This document shows positions 63,878 to 64,000 of a stretch of DNA of 64,000 nucleotides, piece after piece. Both the position numbers and the translations under genes were made by a program. The stretch comes from Mesorhizobium sp. ZC-5. Lineage in GTDB: Bacteria; Pseudomonadota; Alphaproteobacteria; Rhizobiales; Rhizobiaceae. Numbering within the stretch: position 1 is the stretch's first letter; the number at the start of each line of letters is the position of its first letter. Under the pieces are notes generated by a model. The model saw nothing but the letters and a program-made list of their open reading frames with translations, was not told the DNA's origin and did no database searches. The stretch is taken from the NCBI RefSeq assembly GCF_025753855.1, contig NZ_JAOWPT010000009.1:160843-224842 (forward strand), given 5' to 3'.

Positions 63878-64000
63878 CTATTTGATTGTGATTGTACCTT
63901 TCATGCCTTTGTCGGCGAGGTCTGGGACGGACCATGTGTAGATGCCTGGTCGGATTGTTGTGAACTGCACCTGGATGGTGCCGTCGGCGTCGAATTCGAG
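63878..64000 (-). CDS. Cupredoxin-like protein, C-terminal 40 residues (5' part outside window)
   Basis: The frame is open to the window edge and ends in ...GMKGTITIK. The pattern of a beta strand, PGIYTWSVPDL, then KGMKGTITI matches the last strands of cupredoxin domains. The copper cysteine and histidine positions appear replaced (TWSVPD in place of the usual Cys-containing loop). It lies 47 bp upstream of the ABC ATPase on the same strand and may be the binding component of that transporter or a neighbouring periplasmic protein. Confidence 0.6.
   Translation of the reverse strand, partial: LEFDADGTIQVQFTTIRPGIYTWSVPDLADKGMKGTITIK

Overview
The window comes from a GC-rich alphaproteobacterium, most likely of the Rhizobiales (Mesorhizobium/Phyllobacteriaceae type). 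The evidence is the red-type cbb operon with cbbX, a rhizobial two-cysteine porin, many orphan TctC-type and sugar ABC binding proteins, FadR/SorC/LysR regulators, and intergenic palindromes of the kind common in that group. It reads as chromosome or a large stable replicon: no transposase, integrase, tRNA, rRNA or CRISPR was seen.

Left part (1-34.9 kb), accessory catabolism and efflux. Positions 1-9031 form an acid-sugar or hydroxyacid catabolic cluster: a partial HpcH/HpaI aldolase, a FAH-type hydratase, a 2-hydroxyacid dehydrogenase, two enolase-superfamily dehydratases and four orphan TctC-type periplasmic receptors without TctA/TctB. A TetR repressor (9106-9726) carries a double palindrome at its own start. 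The same double palindrome lies in front of a small membrane protein plus RND pump operon at 13.2-18 kb. A domainless TetR C-terminal relative sits next to that operon. Next come a sugar ABC transporter with a FadR regulator, a tartrate/isopropylmalate-type dehydrogenase and an epimerase (18.1-24.2 kb), then a SorC regulator with a fused class II aldolase/short-chain dehydrogenase (24.3-27.5 kb). A PhyH-type oxygenase follows. A second sugar ABC operon is divergent from mtnK-mtnA (28.5-35 kb) across a perfect 29-bp dyad.

Right part (35-64 kb), a methylotrophy and autotrophy block. On the minus strand lie pqqABCDE (the 31-codon pqqA is at 39117-39212), a CxxxCW rhodanese-like protein, xoxJ, xoxG and the lanthanide-type methanol dehydrogenase gene xoxF. 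Beyond them are a SoxYZ-like carrier, a zinc metallohydrolase of the quinoprotein relay type, and a NitT/TauT-type ABC transporter that appears to share their operon. Then comes a complete red-type Calvin operon, cbbF-P-T-A-L-S-X-E, followed by a thioredoxin-like gene and cbbZ, with cbbR divergent. The right edge holds an ABC-2 type transporter of the family found beside PQQ-dependent alcohol dehydrogenases, plus the end of a cupredoxin-like protein.

Working model: XoxF with PQQ and a lanthanide oxidises methanol in the periplasm and passes electrons to XoxG and probably further cytochromes. The carbon is oxidised to CO2 by genes not in this window and fixed by the form IC Rubisco pathway. 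Several hairpins sit exactly where transcript levels would need to step down (pqqA/pqqB, xoxF/xoxG, cbbS/cbbX). Two repeat elements have entered coding sequence, in mtnK and at the shared 3' end of cbbR and its convergent neighbour.
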